A stretch of DNA of 64,000 nucleotides, taken from NCBI GenBank assembly GCA_016699325.1, contig CP064971.1, positions 310,001 to 374,000 on the forward strand. Reading direction: 5' to 3'. Below the pieces are notes generated by a model. It saw only the letters and a list, made by a program, of their open reading frames with translations, was not told where the DNA came from and did not search any database. The stretch's first letter is position 1, and every line of letters begins with the position of its first letter. Origin of the DNA: Methanolinea sp. (GTDB lineage Archaea > Halobacteriota > Methanomicrobia > Methanomicrobiales > Methanospirillaceae). Shown piece after piece: positions 9,262-17,397 of this stretch. The position numbers and the translations under genes were made by a program.

Positions 9262-10743
9262 ATGCAACGAGAGCCCGAGCTCGCACCGCAGATCCTCAGA
9301 ATCCTTAAGTTCCAGCCCAAGGGATTGACCATCAGCGATATTGCAAAAAAGACCGGGGTGTCCCGGGAAAAGGTTTCACGGCAGCTCGATATCCTGGAGG
9401 TTTCCGGGAAGGTCGAACTGCGGTTGATCGGAAATGCCAAGGTCTACTATACCGCCCGGAGGGTCCCCCTCTCTGCTTTTCTCTGTTTCACGAAGAACCT
9501 GATCCTGGTGCTTGACGACCATCAGAGGATCATTCAGGTCAATGACCAGTGTGAAAAAACACTCCGGCGGCCAAAGGAAGAATTGGTGGGAAGAACGCTC
9601 GAAGAAGCTGAGATCCCCGTCGTATCTTCACCGGAAGCTCTCGCGGTCATTGGAAGTCTGGAGAGGGAACAGATCATCACCAATCTCCGGCACGGGGGTG
9701 ACGGGAAGGATCTCTTCTTCCAGATGCAGGTGATCCCTACCACGTTCGATGACGGGGGAAAAGGATGTACCCTGGTGCTTGAGGACATTACCGAACAGAA
9801 GCACTATCTCCGGAATATGGAGTTCCTGGCAAGAACCGCGATGGAACTGGTTGATCTGGCACCCGATGCCAATATTTTCAATTACATTGTCAACCGAATC
9901 CTTGAGATCATACCGAAAGGCCTTGTATATGTCCAGTCCTATGACGAGCTGCTAAAAGAATTTTCTATCCGGGCCATTGCCGGTCCTGAATTTCACGAGG
10001 GCCTGATCGAGTTGCTGGGGAGGGATCCCGTTGGATTGGTTTTTCCAACAGCCACAATCTTCGATGCCCCCTATCATGAAACCCTCGAATCCATTTTCAC
10101 GACGCAGGAATTTGTACTCCGTCCAGGTTCCGGAACGAAAACCGCCTCATTTTACGATATCTGCTTCCGGCAGATCCCAGGCGAGATCTGCGATGCAATC
10201 CTTGACCGGTTCGGTATCGAAAAATTCTATTGTATCGGGTTGATCTGGAAGAACCAGCTCTTCGGGCTTGTTGGAATTTTCGTGCCGCAGGGAGAGATCC
10301 TTGAAGACCGACAGATCTTCGAATCGTTCATCAGGCAGGCATCCATCGCCATTGCCCAGCGGATGACCGCGGATGCCCTCCTCAGGAGCGAACAACGCTT
10401 CCGCGAAGTGTTAGACCTCCTCCCCGGCGCAATGAGCATCATCGATTCTGAAGGCTGCTATACCTTCCTCAACCGGGCATTTGTCGATCTCTTTGGCTAT
10501 ACTCTTTCTGATATCCCCACCGGCCGCGAGTGGTTCGGAAGAGCATTTCCGGACCCGGAATGCCGGAAGGAAGCTGTCACCGCCTGGAAGAAAGACCTCC
10601 TGCATGCCGGGACAGGGCAGGTCAGGTCCCGCATTTATGATGTGCGGTGTGCAGACGGGGAATGTAAGACCATCCTCTTCCAGCCGGTCACCCTCAGTGA
10701 CGGGAACCAGTATGTTGTTTATAGGGAGCAGGCAGGGATTTGA
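9262..10743 (+). CDS. Winged-helix / PAS / GAF / PAS sensory regulator
   Basis: A 493-residue soluble protein. Residues 1-75 form a winged helix-turn-helix (LKFQPKGLTISDIAKKTGVS, then REKVSRQLDILEVSGKVELR). Residues 75-180 are a PAS domain ending VLEDITEQKHYLRNMEFLA. Residues 185-365 look like a GAF domain. Residues 370-490 are a second PAS domain (LRSEQRFREVLDLLPGAMSI). There is no transmembrane segment, histidine kinase or receiver domain, so it is probably a one-component DNA-binding sensor. Such architectures are abundant in Methanomicrobiales. Ligand and target genes are unknown. The C-terminus is short after the second PAS domain, so loss of a further module cannot be excluded. Confidence 0.8.
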   Translation: MQREPELAPQILRILKFQPKGLTISDIAKKTGVSREKVSRQLDILEVSGKVELRLIGNAKVYYTARRVPLSAFLCFTKNLILVLDDHQRIIQVNDQCEKTLRRPKEELVGRTLEEAEIPVVSSPEALAVIGSLEREQIITNLRHGGDGKDLFFQMQVIPTTFDDGGKGCTLVLEDITEQKHYLRNMEFLARTAMELVDLAPDANIFNYIVNRILEIIPKGLVYVQSYDELLKEFSIRAIAGPEFHEGLIELLGRDPVGLVFPTATIFDAPYHETLESIFTTQEFVLRPGSGTKTASFYDICFRQIPGEICDAILDRFGIEKFYCIGLIWKNQLFGLVGIFVPQGEILEDRQIFESFIRQASIAIAQRMTADALLRSEQRFREVLDLLPGAMSIIDSEGCYTFLNRAFVDLFGYTLSDIPTGREWFGRAFPDPECRKEAVTAWKKDLLHAGTGQVRSRIYDVRCADGECKTILFQPVTLSDGNQYVVYREQAGI

Positions 10744-11142
10744 AATATTTTCCTTTCGCAGGAGGCCAGAAGAGATGTATGATGAAAGGATGTGCGGATC
10801 GAACCTACCAAGGTGGTAATGTCCTGGACATAACTGTTGAGAGAGTGCATGTTAAAAACCTGGTTTTCATCGGTTTCATTTAATATTGTCCGGTTGGGGG
10901 ACTCTCAAACGGCAGGGAGTCTGGTAGCGGTGGCTATAAGAGACTTCAGAAAAATGCGTGCAATTCAAACGGTTCAGGGGAAATAAGAGTAATATCCTTG
11001 CTCCATGGCTGATGATCCGAGGTATTTCATGGCATGCCTTGTGTTATCCCATGTTTAATTCGAAACCGACAATTGGGTGATCTTTCAGAGCGCCATCCAG
11101 ACCCGACGGTGCGGCTGCCAGCAGCACCGGACCGGGGTCCTT
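10744..11142. other. Intergenic region, no gene recognised
   Basis: About 400 bases between the sensor gene and the convergent NHEJ cassette. I see no RNA gene, no repeat shared with the neighbouring insertion remnants and no credible reading frame. It contains AT-rich tracts only. Confidence 0.5.
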
Positions 11143-11601
11143 TTAATCATCCTTCGCTTTCAGGAGCAGCCAGTCCTTCTCTTCCGCCTTTTTAAACCGG
11201 ACCAGGACATAGCGCCCGGAAAGCCGGTCCCCCTTCATCACCACTTCGATCTTGTCGTCCTTCCATTCCAGCGGTTCGTAAAGCCCCCGGTCCCATATGG
11301 TCACGGTTCCTGCGCCGTACTCCCCTTTGGGAATGGTTCCCTCGAAATCGGCATACTCGAGGGGGTGATCCTCGGTCCGGACGGCGAGCTTCTTCTCACC
11401 AGGCTTCTCCGGGATACCTTTTGGCACCGCAAAAGAGACCAGTACCCCGTCCCGCTCCAGCCGGAGGTCGAAGTGGTGTTGCCTAGCCTGGTGCTCCTGG
11501 ACGACGAAGATCTTCCCGGTACCGCCTGGTTGTCTTTCACTTCCTTCCGGCTCTCCGGTCTTCGAAAAATCCCGCTTCTCCCGGTACTCCCTGAGCGGCA
11601 T
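11143..11601 (-). CDS. Stand-alone LigD-type 3'-phosphoesterase (NHEJ)
   Basis: This 152-residue protein corresponds to the phosphoesterase domain of bacterial LigD. Visible hallmarks are FVVQEHQARQHHFDLRLE with the metal-binding histidines, SFAVPKG, RTEDHPLEYADFEGTIPKG and EYGAGTVTIWDRG. The domain trims 3'-phosphates and 3'-ribonucleotides at broken ends. It is the last gene of a minus-strand cassette, 44 bases behind Ku, and is encoded separately as in single-domain archaeal NHEJ systems. No ATP-dependent ligase domain is fused or adjacent. Confidence 0.92.
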   Translation of the reverse strand: MPLREYREKRDFSKTGEPEGSERQPGGTGKIFVVQEHQARQHHFDLRLERDGVLVSFAVPKGIPEKPGEKKLAVRTEDHPLEYADFEGTIPKGEYGAGTVTIWDRGLYEPLEWKDDKIEVVMKGDRLSGRYVLVRFKKAEEKDWLLLKAKDD

Positions 11602-11645
11602 GGTTCAGACCGCCTCCCGGCATCCCATGGTTTTTCGATCCATCC

Positions 11646-12452
11646 CTATCGCGACTCCTTCAGCCGGGCAAGGGTCTCTTCGAGCGCGGACACGAGCTCC
11701 CGGGTCTCAGCGGCCTTTGGTTTCTCGACGTGGACCGTCTCGCCCTCCATCTTCTTTTGGATCAGTTCCTCGATCCGCTCCCGGTAGGTGTCGTGGTAAC
11801 CGGCAAGGTCGAGCTCCCCGGTGAGGTCATCGATGATACGCTCGGCCAGGGCGAGCTCTTTTTTTCCCGGAGCCGGGATGGAAGAGAGTTCCTCGACCAC
11901 AGCGGGATCGGTCACCTCATCGGGATAGTGGAGAGTGGTCAGGATCAGGGCGTCCCGGTACTCCCGGACAAGGGCAGGATACTCGCGGGTCCGGAGCGTG
12001 ATCCGGCCGATCCCGGCCCGTCCCTTCTTCCGGAACGCTTCCATGAGCAGTGCATAGGCCTCGGGAGGCCCGTCCGGGACAAGAAGGTAGGTCCGGTCAT
12101 AGAAGACCGGTTCCACTTCAAGCACGTTAATGAACCGGTCGATACGGATTCGCCGGTCAGATTCCGGCCTGATTGCTTCGAGCTCGTCCTTCTCAATCAT
12201 GATATACTCTCCCTCCCGGACCTCGTATCCCCTGACGATGTCCTCCCAGGGAACTTCCTTTCCCTCGCTGGTACAGACCCGCTGGTATCGGATCGGCTGG
12301 CCATCCTTCCGGTGCAGCAGCCGGAAGGAGATGGTATGCTCCCTGACCATTACCATCAACCGGACCGGCACGTTCACGAGACCGATACTGATGCTCCCGG
12401 TCCAGAACGCCCGGCGCGGAACCGGGCCGGACTCCTGCTCTTCCTCAATCAT
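11646..12452 (-). CDS. ku: Ku protein, DNA double-strand-break end binding
   Basis: A 268-residue prokaryotic-type Ku homodimer subunit. RAFWTGSISIGLVNVPVRL is the classic N-terminus, followed by the Ku core barrel (FRLLHRKDGQPIRYQRVC, EGKEVPWEDIVRGYE). The C-terminus is charged and helical (TYRERIEELIQKKMEGE) with a short tail, as in minimal bacterial Ku. It binds broken DNA ends and recruits the repair polymerase and ligase. The start overlaps the end of the polymerase gene by 8 bases, showing coupled expression. Confidence 0.95.
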   Translation of the reverse strand: MIEEEQESGPVPRRAFWTGSISIGLVNVPVRLMVMVREHTISFRLLHRKDGQPIRYQRVCTSEGKEVPWEDIVRGYEVREGEYIMIEKDELEAIRPESDRRIRIDRFINVLEVEPVFYDRTYLLVPDGPPEAYALLMEAFRKKGRAGIGRITLRTREYPALVREYRDALILTTLHYPDEVTDPAVVEELSSIPAPGKKELALAERIIDDLTGELDLAGYHDTYRERIEELIQKKMEGETVHVEKPKAAETRELVSALEETLARLKESR

Positions 12453-13323
12453 GGTTCACCTTTGGCAGGCGTTCTGCCCTGTCGAAAAACCCCTTCCATG
12501 GATCTCCTGTTCTGGAAATCGCCGTATGAATAGTAAAGTCTTCGGGCACGAGCCCCTCCCGGAGCTCCTCCCAGGCAAGGGGCATCGATACCGTGGCCTC
12601 CGCGGTAGCCCTCAGGCTGTACGGGCCGATCATGGTCTTCCAGGCCGCATTCTGGAGGTAATCCACAAAGACCGTCCCGGCCACGTGGGTCCCGGAAAGC
12701 TCCGATACCACCCCGGGGAGGCGCCGGGAGAGAAGGATGCCGAGAGCGTGCACGAAGGATCGTGTTTCCTCGAACCGGTAGACTCGTTCCAGGGGAATGA
12801 CCACGTGTAGACCTTTCCTTCCGGAGGTTTTTACAAAGGAAGAGAGCCCGAGTTCTCCGAGAACTTCACCGAGCCCCTGTGCCGTCTCCACCGCCTCGGT
12901 GAATCCTGCCGGCGGTTCGGGATCGAGATCGAAGAGCATGATGTCCGGACGCTCGGGGTCGTCGGTTCGTGCAAGCACGATGTTCAGTTCCAGCGCTGCC
13001 AGGTTCGCCATCCAGATCAACGTCTCAACACGGTCGCAAACCACGTACCGGATCTCCCGCTCTGCCGACCGGGAATAGTGGCGATGCAGGGTTACAAAAC
13101 CGGGTGTACCGGCAGGGGCATTCTTTTCGTAAAAGCCCGCCTGCCCCACTCCTTCGGGAAACCGTTGCATGACCAGCGGCCGGCCAGAGAAGAACGGAAG
13201 CATCCGGGGGGCGGCCCTGATATAGTACTCGATGACATCCCTCTTGGACACCCCGGAAGAAGGGTAGAGGACCCGGTCCAGATTGGTGACGGTGACTCCT
13301 CCTACCTTCAGATCAGTATCCAT
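12445..13323 (-). CDS. LigD-type NHEJ polymerase/primase
   Basis: About 292 residues from ATG 13323 (MDTDLKVGG); an upstream ATG at 13362 would add 13 residues. This is the archaeo-eukaryotic-primase-like polymerase of LigD: VTNLDRVLYPSSGVSKRDV, RPLVMQRFPEGV, the catalytic FDLDPEPP acidic pair, TSGRKGLHVVIPL and DYLQNAAWKTM. It fills gaps at Ku-bound ends, preferring ribonucleotides in characterised homologues. First gene of the polymerase-Ku-phosphoesterase cassette. Its promoter may be the minus-strand reading of the TATA element near 13406. Confidence 0.93.
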   Translation of the reverse strand: MDTDLKVGGVTVTNLDRVLYPSSGVSKRDVIEYYIRAAPRMLPFFSGRPLVMQRFPEGVGQAGFYEKNAPAGTPGFVTLHRHYSRSAEREIRYVVCDRVETLIWMANLAALELNIVLARTDDPERPDIMLFDLDPEPPAGFTEAVETAQGLGEVLGELGLSSFVKTSGRKGLHVVIPLERVYRFEETRSFVHALGILLSRRLPGVVSELSGTHVAGTVFVDYLQNAAWKTMIGPYSLRATAEATVSMPLAWEELREGLVPEDFTIHTAISRTGDPWKGFFDRAERLPKVNHD

Positions 13324-13402
13324 CGGTCCACTCCACACTCCCGGGTGGCACTTCATCAGCAAAATATCCTCTGGGTCGGCATGATCCGGCCGTGGCAGAG
13401 CT

Positions 13403-13410
13403 CATATAAA
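13403..13410. promoter_or_regulatory. TATA element between the NHEJ cassette and the FAD/glycosyltransferase operon
   Basis: CATATAAA on the plus strand reads TTTATATG on the minus strand. Minus-strand use gives a transcript starting near 13380, suited to the polymerase gene. Plus-strand use gives a start near 13432, which would make the FAD gene leaderless from GTG 13435. The direction cannot be decided by inspection. Confidence 0.45.
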
Positions 13411-13413
13411 TCC

Positions 13414-14745
13414 ATGAGTCCGATGTATAGTGAAGTGACGACTGCAATCCTCGGGGGCGGTCTTTCCGGGATCACCCTCGCCCGGATCCTACGCGAGCAG
13501 GGCGGCAAGGTCGTCGTGCTGGAGGCCGAAGAGAGGATCGGCGGGCTCTGCCGCTCCCGCAGTGAAGCGGGATTCACCTTTGATACCGGCGGATCCCACA
13601 TCATCTTCTCCCGCGACCGCGAGGTGCTGGAATTCATGCTCTCCGTGCTCGGAGAGAACCGGGACGAGCGGGTGCGCAACACGAAGATCTTTTATAAAGG
13701 CCGGTTCGTGAAGTACCCGTTTGAAAACGGCCTCTCCGATCTCCCCAGGGAGGACTGCTACTACTGCCTCTCGGAGTTCATCAGGACCCTGATTGCTGCC
13801 GAGAAAGGTGAACTCCCCCCGGTGGTGACCTTCGCAGACTGGATCACGACCACGTTCGGGAAGGGGATTGCCGAGTGCTACCTCCTTCCCTACAACAGCA
13901 AGATCTGGAACTTCCCTCCTGACCGGATGTCTCCCCACTGGGTCGAGGGACGGGTTCCGAGACCTCCGGTGGATGACATCATCAAATCCGCGGTCGGCAT
14001 CGAGACCGAGGGCTACACCCACCAGTCAGTCTTCTCCTACCCGGTACGGGGAGGAATCGAAGCCCTTGTCCAGGCGCTTGCCGGGCCTGTGAATGATTGT
14101 ATCACCTGTGGATTTGAAGTCAAAAGCCTCCGGAAGGCCGGAGGGGGCTGGGAGATCGGGGATGGGATTCGGACCGTGAAGGCAGACCGGGTGGTCTGCA
14201 CCATGCCGCTCCAGAACCTGTTTGCCGCCCTCCAGGGTGTTCCGCCGGAGGTCCAGGACGCGGTGGATGCCCTCCGCTACAACTCGGTCTGCTCTGTGTA
14301 CATCGGGACACGGGGGGATGTCCCGGATATCTCCTGGCTCTACATCCCTGACCCCGGCCTCGGCCTCATGAACCGGGTATCCTTTCCTTCCAACTACAGC
14401 AGGGAAGTAACGCCGGAAGGATATGGATCAATCCTTACCGAGATCACCTACAACGATGGCGACCCGGTCTCCCGCATGAGTGACCGGGAGATTGTCAGCC
14501 ATGTCGTGGAATCGCTGGAAAAGATGGATCTCGTCTCGGCAGGGGATATCGTTTACACCGGCCTTGACCGGCACCGGTTCGCATACGTGGTATACGACCT
14601 GGAGTATCCCGATACCATTGCCATGGTGCGGGACTACTGCCGGAAGATTGGGATAGATCTCGTGGGGAGATTTGCCCAGTTTGAATACCTGAACATGGAC
14701 GCCTGTATCCGGAGCGTCATGGAGTATACGGGGTGGCCGGGGTGA
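13414..14745 (+). CDS. FAD-dependent amine-oxidoreductase / UDP-galactopyranose-mutase-like protein
   Basis: About 443 residues. The Rossmann FAD motif (TAILGGGLSGITLARILRE, then EAEERIGGLCRS) opens the protein, followed by FDTGGSHIIFS and an NAD(P)-binding_8-type oxidoreductase fold. The middle segment, CYLLPYNSKIWNFPPDRM, is found in UDP-galactopyranose-mutase-like and protoporphyrinogen-oxidase-like members attached to polysaccharide loci. Two downstream glycosyltransferases coupled by 4-base overlaps support a role in making or modifying a nucleotide sugar or lipid-linked glycan. ATG 13414, ATG 13423 and GTG 13435 are all possible starts; the last gives the cleanest N-terminus. Confidence 0.75.
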   Translation: MSPMYSEVTTAILGGGLSGITLARILREQGGKVVVLEAEERIGGLCRSRSEAGFTFDTGGSHIIFSRDREVLEFMLSVLGENRDERVRNTKIFYKGRFVKYPFENGLSDLPREDCYYCLSEFIRTLIAAEKGELPPVVTFADWITTTFGKGIAECYLLPYNSKIWNFPPDRMSPHWVEGRVPRPPVDDIIKSAVGIETEGYTHQSVFSYPVRGGIEALVQALAGPVNDCITCGFEVKSLRKAGGGWEIGDGIRTVKADRVVCTMPLQNLFAALQGVPPEVQDAVDALRYNSVCSVYIGTRGDVPDISWLYIPDPGLGLMNRVSFPSNYSREVTPEGYGSILTEITYNDGDPVSRMSDREIVSHVVESLEKMDLVSAGDIVYTGLDRHRFAYVVYDLEYPDTIAMVRDYCRKIGIDLVGRFAQFEYLNMDACIRSVMEYTGWPG

Positions 14746-15719
14746 AGGTCAGATTTTACGTTGAGGACATGCTCTTTTTCAAGTACATCGGCTGCGCCAC
14801 TGTGGCAAAGACCCTGTACCGGGAAATTGCGTCTTTGGAAGGAGTCGAGGTTTCCTGGAAGGGCCTGCCGGGCAGGGCCGATCTCATCCATTACCACACC
14901 TTCGGCCCCCTTGCAATGCTGAACCGGCGGATGGCACGGGGAAAAACAGTCCTGACCGCCCATTCGACACCGCGGGTCAACCTTGATAACATTGCACTGG
15001 CACGATTCATCAACAAACGATACCCGAAGATCTACCGGAAATTCGACCACATCATTACCATTTCCCAGCCGTGCACCGATGAAGTGACGGCCATGGTGCC
15101 AGATATTCCGGTGACCTGTATCCCGAACGGTGTCAACCGGACTTACTTCCAGAGGGATAATGAGAAGAGGGCTGCTTTCCGTGAACGGTTTGGCATTCCT
15201 GAAGACCAGGAAGTGGTTCTCTCGGTTGCCCAGCTTACGCCGCGAAAAGGACTCTATGACTTCCTTGCCCTGGCACGGATGTTACCGGAAAAGACCTTTG
15301 TATGGGTGGGAGGGTTCCCGTACGGGGCCCTTTCCAAGGACTGGACAAGGATCCGGCGGTTAAAACGACGGTGCGGCGAGAATGTCATCTATCCCGGGTA
15401 CGTGAAAGAGATCGTCTCGCCCTACAGTGCTGCCGACCTGTTTTTCATGCCCTCCTACGCAGAGACATTCGGCCTGGTTATCATGGAAGCACTCTCGTGC
15501 AGCCTGCCGGTTATCGCCCGCGACATCTCCGAGTTCCACGATATATTCGGAGAAAACATCCTCTATTTCCGGTCGCGGGAAGATGCAGCCAGCCTGATCG
15601 ATGACAGCGGCAGGCTCGCATCATGTGCTGCAGGTGCCCGGGCGTTCACTGAAAAGTTCGATATCAGGGATATCGCACAGCGCCACCTCGCTCTGTACAG
15701 GGAACTGGTGGACGCATGA
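14742..15719 (+). CDS. Glycosyltransferase, GT4 family
   Basis: About 325 residues from GTG 14742, which overlaps the previous stop as GTGA. It has the GT-B fold with the C-terminal donor-binding motif ETFGLVIMEALSCSLPVIA, the ExxxGxxxxE-type signature of GT4 retaining transferases, and IPNGVNRTYFQ between the two domains. VLSVAQLTPRKGLYDFLALA is the typical second-domain start. No membrane segment. It probably adds a sugar to a surface-glycan or glycolipid acceptor at the cytoplasmic face. Donor unknown. Confidence 0.88.
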   Translation: MKVRFYVEDMLFFKYIGCATVAKTLYREIASLEGVEVSWKGLPGRADLIHYHTFGPLAMLNRRMARGKTVLTAHSTPRVNLDNIALARFINKRYPKIYRKFDHIITISQPCTDEVTAMVPDIPVTCIPNGVNRTYFQRDNEKRAAFRERFGIPEDQEVVLSVAQLTPRKGLYDFLALARMLPEKTFVWVGGFPYGALSKDWTRIRRLKRRCGENVIYPGYVKEIVSPYSAADLFFMPSYAETFGLVIMEALSCSLPVIARDISEFHDIFGENILYFRSREDAASLIDDSGRLASCAAGARAFTEKFDIRDIAQRHLALYRELVDA

Positions 15720-16420
15720 TCTCCGTGGTAGTCCCGGCATACAACGAGGAGCACAACATTGCCGCCTGCCTCGAATCGCTGGAGCGACAGACCCTCCCCC
15801 GCGACCAGTACGAGGTTATCGTGGTCGATGGAGGCTCAAAGGACAGGACGCGGGAAATTGCGGCACGGTATGCAGACCTGGTCTTTGTCCAGACGAGCAG
15901 GAAAGTCGGCGGCGCCCGGAACGATGGTGCTTTGAGGGCTGCGGGAGATATCATCGCCACCACGGATGCCGACTGCATTATCCCTCCCGGATGGCTCGAG
16001 GTCATCAGGGAAGGGTTCGAGCGCGACCGATCGGTGGTCCAGCTGTACGGTCCGGTCGACCCTGTCGAGAAAGGGATCAAGAACCATCTCTTTCTCGCCC
16101 TGGCCAACATGTTCTCACGCTTCGGCTATTATTCCGGTCTCTTCTTCTATACCCTTGGATGCAACAGCGCGTTTCGGAAAGCAGCCTTCATCGGGGCCGG
16201 GATGTATGCCTGCATCGACGCGGGAGACGATCTCGAGATAGCACGGCGGATGAGAGAACAGGGGCGGGTGAAGTTTGAGAACCGGATGCGGGTCTTTTTC
16301 TCCATGCGCCGCTACGAGCAGTTCGGGACCGTCAGGTCGCTCTACGAATGGATGTACATCGTAGCAAAGGGAGGAGAATCGGAAAAGCATTCTTACTCGA
16401 GGAAAGAGTATAAAAAATGA
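15716..16420 (+). CDS. Glycosyltransferase, GT2 family
   Basis: A 234-residue GT-A fold protein. SVVVPAYNEEHNIAACLESL is the nucleotide-binding start, EVIVVDGGSKDRTREIA follows, and TTDADC contains the metal-binding DxD. A hydrophobic helix near residues 130-150 (FSRFGYYSGLFFYTLG) may associate with the membrane. The start overlaps the GT4 stop as ATGA, so the three genes 13414-16420 act together, probably in S-layer glycoprotein or lipid glycosylation. Confidence 0.88.
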   Translation: MISVVVPAYNEEHNIAACLESLERQTLPRDQYEVIVVDGGSKDRTREIAARYADLVFVQTSRKVGGARNDGALRAAGDIIATTDADCIIPPGWLEVIREGFERDRSVVQLYGPVDPVEKGIKNHLFLALANMFSRFGYYSGLFFYTLGCNSAFRKAAFIGAGMYACIDAGDDLEIARRMREQGRVKFENRMRVFFSMRRYEQFGTVRSLYEWMYIVAKGGESEKHSYSRKEYKK

Positions 16421-16478
16421 CAGCCCCGGGTAACGGACTGGGGTGCAGGGGGATGACCTCCTGGCACCATGGGTGTGC

Positions 16479-16910
16479 ATGACCGGAAACGGCGCCGGAC
16501 CGCATGACCTGGGCGGGCGGCATGAACGGATCGAGTCCTTCAACCGTTCCCCCTTTGCCTGCCTGCTCGGCATGGAGATCATTGCGGCAGGCCCTGGATG
16601 GGCACGGGTGGTGATGGACCCCGAAGGTAAAGGGAACCCCAACCTGACAATCCATGGAGGAGCAATATTCGCACTGGCCGACCAGGCATTCGGGATCGCT
16701 GCCAACATGGAAGATCCTCCGGAAGTGGCGGTTACAGCCTCGATCATGTACCTTTCCCCTGCTGCCGGGAGACTTGAAGCGGTTGCTGAACGGGTGGGGG
16801 AGGATGCCCGCCATTCCCTCTACCATGTGAGAGTGTTCGAAGGTGACCGCCTGGTGGCAACATTCGAAGGCATCGGGGTAAAATCGTCACGGGAACCCCG
16901 GACTCCCTGA
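16479..16910 (+). CDS. PaaI-type hotdog-fold thioesterase
   Basis: About 143 residues from ATG 16479; GTG 16443 would add 12. The hotdog signature is NLTIHGGAIFALADQAFGIAA, with the catalytic HGG-x-(8)-D arrangement of PaaI/YbgC-like acyl-CoA thioesterases. It would hydrolyse a small acyl-CoA in the cytoplasm. The substrate is not evident. It may read through from the glycosyltransferase operon, 58 bases upstream, and is followed by a T8 run. Confidence 0.82.
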   Translation: MTGNGAGPHDLGGRHERIESFNRSPFACLLGMEIIAAGPGWARVVMDPEGKGNPNLTIHGGAIFALADQAFGIAANMEDPPEVAVTASIMYLSPAAGRLEAVAERVGEDARHSLYHVRVFEGDRLVATFEGIGVKSSREPRTP

Positions 16911-17000
16911 TCCGTCTCGTCACTATCCTCTCTGCCGGACCCGCTGCCACGAAGAGGCTGAACAGGAGAAGCCGCGTGATCATGAACACGCTGCCAGGGC

Positions 17001-17008
17001 TTTTTTTT
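17001..17008 (+). terminator. Oligo-T terminator after thioesterase gene
   Basis: Eight T residues 90 bases after the thioesterase stop. A 7-bp inverted repeat (CCGGGAT/ATCCCGG, 17019-17040) follows and lies just beyond the tRNA 3' end on the other strand. Confidence 0.45.
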
Positions 17009-17056
17009 AATAACCTATCCGGGATAAACTGAAATCCCGGGTAATTCCTGAAAAGA

Positions 17057-17141
17057 CGCCGAGGGGGAGATTTGAACTCCCGAGGCGCAGGGCGCCAATG
17101 GTTTTCGAGACCATCGCCTTCCCGGGCTAGACTACCTCGGC
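17057..17141 (-). tRNA. tRNA-Ser (anticodon CGA)
   Basis: On the minus strand the acceptor halves GCCGAGG (17141-17135) and CCTCGGC (17064-17058) pair perfectly, with discriminator G at 17057. The anticodon loop CTCGAAA is closed by ATGGT/ACCAT, giving anticodon CGA for UCG codons. A long variable arm (GCGCC..GGCGC type) marks a class II serine tRNA. The T-arm reads GGAGTTCAAATCTCC. No intron and no encoded CCA. An AT-rich element (AAATATGTG on the minus strand, about 17152-17160) lies upstream. Confidence 0.95.
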
Positions 17142-17187
17142 CAGAGAGATCACATATTTTTCTTGGCCACCAGTATAATGGTATCGA

Positions 17188-17397
17188 ATGACGGTCACCT
17201 GCCGGTTTGTCCTCCTGCCCGGGAACGAGGTCGTGGAATACCACGGAAAGGCCGGGGATACCTATGAAAAAGCCCTGCTCTCACTCGGGATCATTCCCGA
17301 TACCGTCCTAATCCTCCGTGGAAAGCGGAGCATCCCCCAGGATGCCGAGATAAAAGAGGAGTGTGTGGAGGTTCTGTCGACCTGCTCACGGGGTTAG
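17188..17397 (+). CDS. Small beta-grasp (ThiS/MoaD-like) protein
   Basis: A 69-residue protein whose pattern (MTVTCRFVLLPGNEVVEYHG, then YEKALLSLGIIPDTVLIL) fits the ubiquitin-like beta-grasp fold of sulfur carriers, including a 'GIxPDTVLIxRxGxxIPxDxxI' segment typical of archaeal ThiS-like proteins. The C-terminus ends SRG rather than the Gly-Gly needed for adenylation, so it may need processing or may not be a classical carrier. A TATA-like AGTATAATGG precedes it. Its stop overlaps the convergent thermosome gene by 4 bases. Confidence 0.6.
   Translation: MTVTCRFVLLPGNEVVEYHGKAGDTYEKALLSLGIIPDTVLILRGKRSIPQDAEIKEECVEVLSTCSRG

Noticed and set aside
13078..13413. 112-codon N-terminal extension of the FAD protein
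   Set aside because: It runs antisense through the NHEJ polymerase gene, and its translation resembles no oxidoreductase. The Rossmann motif begins just after 13435.
17019..17040. Inverted repeat CCGGGAT/ATCCCGG as a tRNA terminator
   Set aside because: It has no T-run on the tRNA's strand, and archaeal termination does not need hairpins. Left unassigned.
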